Assembly: GCF_012689525.1 (NCBI RefSeq)
Contig: NZ_CP051515.1
Coordinates: 558,001 to 622,000 of the forward strand
Length of the DNA stretch: 64,000 bases
Source of the DNA: Paraburkholderia aromaticivorans
GTDB lineage: Bacteria; Pseudomonadota; Gammaproteobacteria; Burkholderiales; Burkholderiaceae
Direction: 5' to 3'
Position 1 is the stretch's first letter. The number at the start of each line of letters is the position of its first letter. The notes beneath the pieces are model-generated. The model had not been told where the DNA came from. It did not search any database and was given only the letters and a program-made list of their open reading frames with translations. The position numbers and the translations under genes were made by a program. Shown in pieces: positions 63,263 to 64,000 of this stretch.

Positions 63263-63295
63263 GCGGTGCCCAGGCTGAACCGCGACCAGCGCGGC

Positions 63296-64000
63296 TCAGG
63301 TGCCTTGCGTGCTGCGCGGGGCGAAGCCGCGCAACGTGATCGCCCCGCGCGCTTCGCCGCGCGATGCCGGCGCGCGATTGCCCGTGGTCGGCTCGTCGGT
63401 TGATGCAAGCAATTCGACGGGAAAGCCGCGCCGCTGCCAGGCGTCGAGGCCGCCCCGCAGTGCGCGAATCCGCGTGTAGCCGTTGTGACGCATGCGTTGC
63501 GTGATCTCGACGGCGGTCGCGCTGTCCGGGCAAATGCAGTAGATCACCATGTCGTACGCCCGCAGTGCCCCGTCGATCTGCTCCGGCGAGTGCGGATCGA
63601 GCGCGAGCGCGCCGGGAATGCGGCATGGCGCTTCAAGCGAGGGCGCTTGCGGACGGGCATCGAGCACCATGGGCGGCGGCGCGAGGCGGTGCCAGCCGCC
63701 GGCGGCGGCCCGTGCCGCCGCGGCGTCCCTGAAACGGCGGCGTTCGCGGCGTCGTTGCTGCAGGCGGAAGACCAGATAGAGGAGAGCGGTGGCTAGCAGA
63801 ACGTCGATGACAGTGCCGCCGCGGGCTTTGACGAAGTCGAGCAGCATATGCAGTTGCCGTTCCGCGGCGGCGCCGCCGAGTAGCCAGAAGGCGGCCCACG
63901 CGAGGGCGCCGGCAAAATCCCAGGCCGCGTAGATGCGGGCGTCGACGGCGGTCGTACCCATCAGCGGCGGGGTGATGAGCGCGAGTCCGGGGACGAACTT
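63296..64000 (-). CDS. DedA-family membrane protein fused to a rhodanese domain (5' part missing)
   Basis: The last 235 codons are inside the window and the frame runs off the right edge. The N-terminal portion is the end of a DedA/VTT domain (KFVPGLALITPPLMG, then membrane segments). After a basic linker (RRRERRRFRDA) comes a rhodanese-like domain: MVLDARP at its start, and IYCICPDSATAVEIT, where the active-site loop Cys is in CICPDS. The end is GLDAWQRRGFPVELL. A DedA-rhodanese fusion is known in beta-proteobacteria. Confidence 0.82.
   Translation of the reverse strand, partial: KFVPGLALITPPLMGTTAVDARIYAAWDFAGALAWAAFWLLGGAAAERQLHMLLDFVKARGGTVIDVLLATALLYLVFRLQQRRRERRRFRDAAAARAAAGGWHRLAPPPMVLDARPQAPSLEAPCRIPGALALDPHSPEQIDGALRAYDMVIYCICPDSATAVEITQRMRHNGYTRIRALRGGLDAWQRRGFPVELLASTDEPTTGNRAPASRGEARGAITLRGFAPRSTQGT

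Overview
The window reads as a chromosomal segment of a Burkholderiaceae beta-proteobacterium, most likely a Paraburkholderia. The evidence is high GC with long antisense shadow frames, a LuxI/RsaL/LuxR quorum-sensing locus of the BraI/BraR type, a phasin, an H-NS-like small protein, a Gram-negative porin, Tat-exported PhoX and many one-component regulators. I saw no rRNA, tRNA, CRISPR array, insertion sequence or phage gene. The assignment rests on protein families and style, not on a search.

1-12.0 kb: the 5' end of a LacI-type regulator faces a phytanoyl-CoA-dioxygenase-like gene. A MHS-type transporter is translationally coupled to a winged-helix/TPR regulator. A series of small enzymes follows (lipocalin-like, DJ-1/PfpI, a broken VOC gene, DUF1330, YciI). 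A minus-strand catabolic operon starts with a citrate synthase homologue carrying an N-terminal helix-turn-helix and continues (in map order) with a VOC protein and an MFS carrier.

12.0-24.7 kb: that operon begins with an SDR, divergent from a D-2-hydroxyacid dehydrogenase; two near-identical 17-bp palindromes sit between them. Then come a PRC-barrel protein, a HAD dehalogenase, a Tyr/Gly-rich lipoprotein, an H-NS-like protein, a phasin, a LysR remnant, a Nudix hydrolase, a LysR/quinone-oxidoreductase pair and an EgtB-like iron enzyme.

24.7-38.6 kb: an FNR-type regulator, a universal stress protein and a FadR-type GntR regulator precede the quorum-sensing locus (AHL synthase, RsaL-like repressor, LuxR receptor) with a las/rhl-type box in its divergent promoter. 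Next is a sugar-acid module: a DHDPS/KDG-aldolase-family enzyme, an SMP-30 lactonase, a four-gene PotABCD-like ABC importer and an IlvD/Edd dehydratase.

38.6-48 kb: small hypotheticals, a serine acetyltransferase, an AraC regulator, a YdjM-like membrane protein, a porin lacking its 5' end next to orphan terminator hairpins, and PhoX behind a Pho box.

48-51.5 kb: a tightly overlapping four-gene operon (CDP-alcohol phosphatidyltransferase, 2OG-Fe(II) oxygenase, MprF-like flippase domain, sugar-phosphate/choline-phosphate-type nucleotidyltransferase) closed by a perfect terminator. It looks like an uncharacterised route to a modified phospholipid head group and is the most interesting locus here.

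51.5-64 kb: an MFS exporter, gamma-glutamyltranspeptidase, an HtrA-like protease, then a phosphate/polyphosphate neighbourhood (PPK2, PiT transporter behind a second Pho box, CHAD protein), a Cache-type diguanylate cyclase and a DedA-rhodanese fusion running off the edge. Together with PhoX this suggests a phosphate-responsive gene set spread over about 16 kb.
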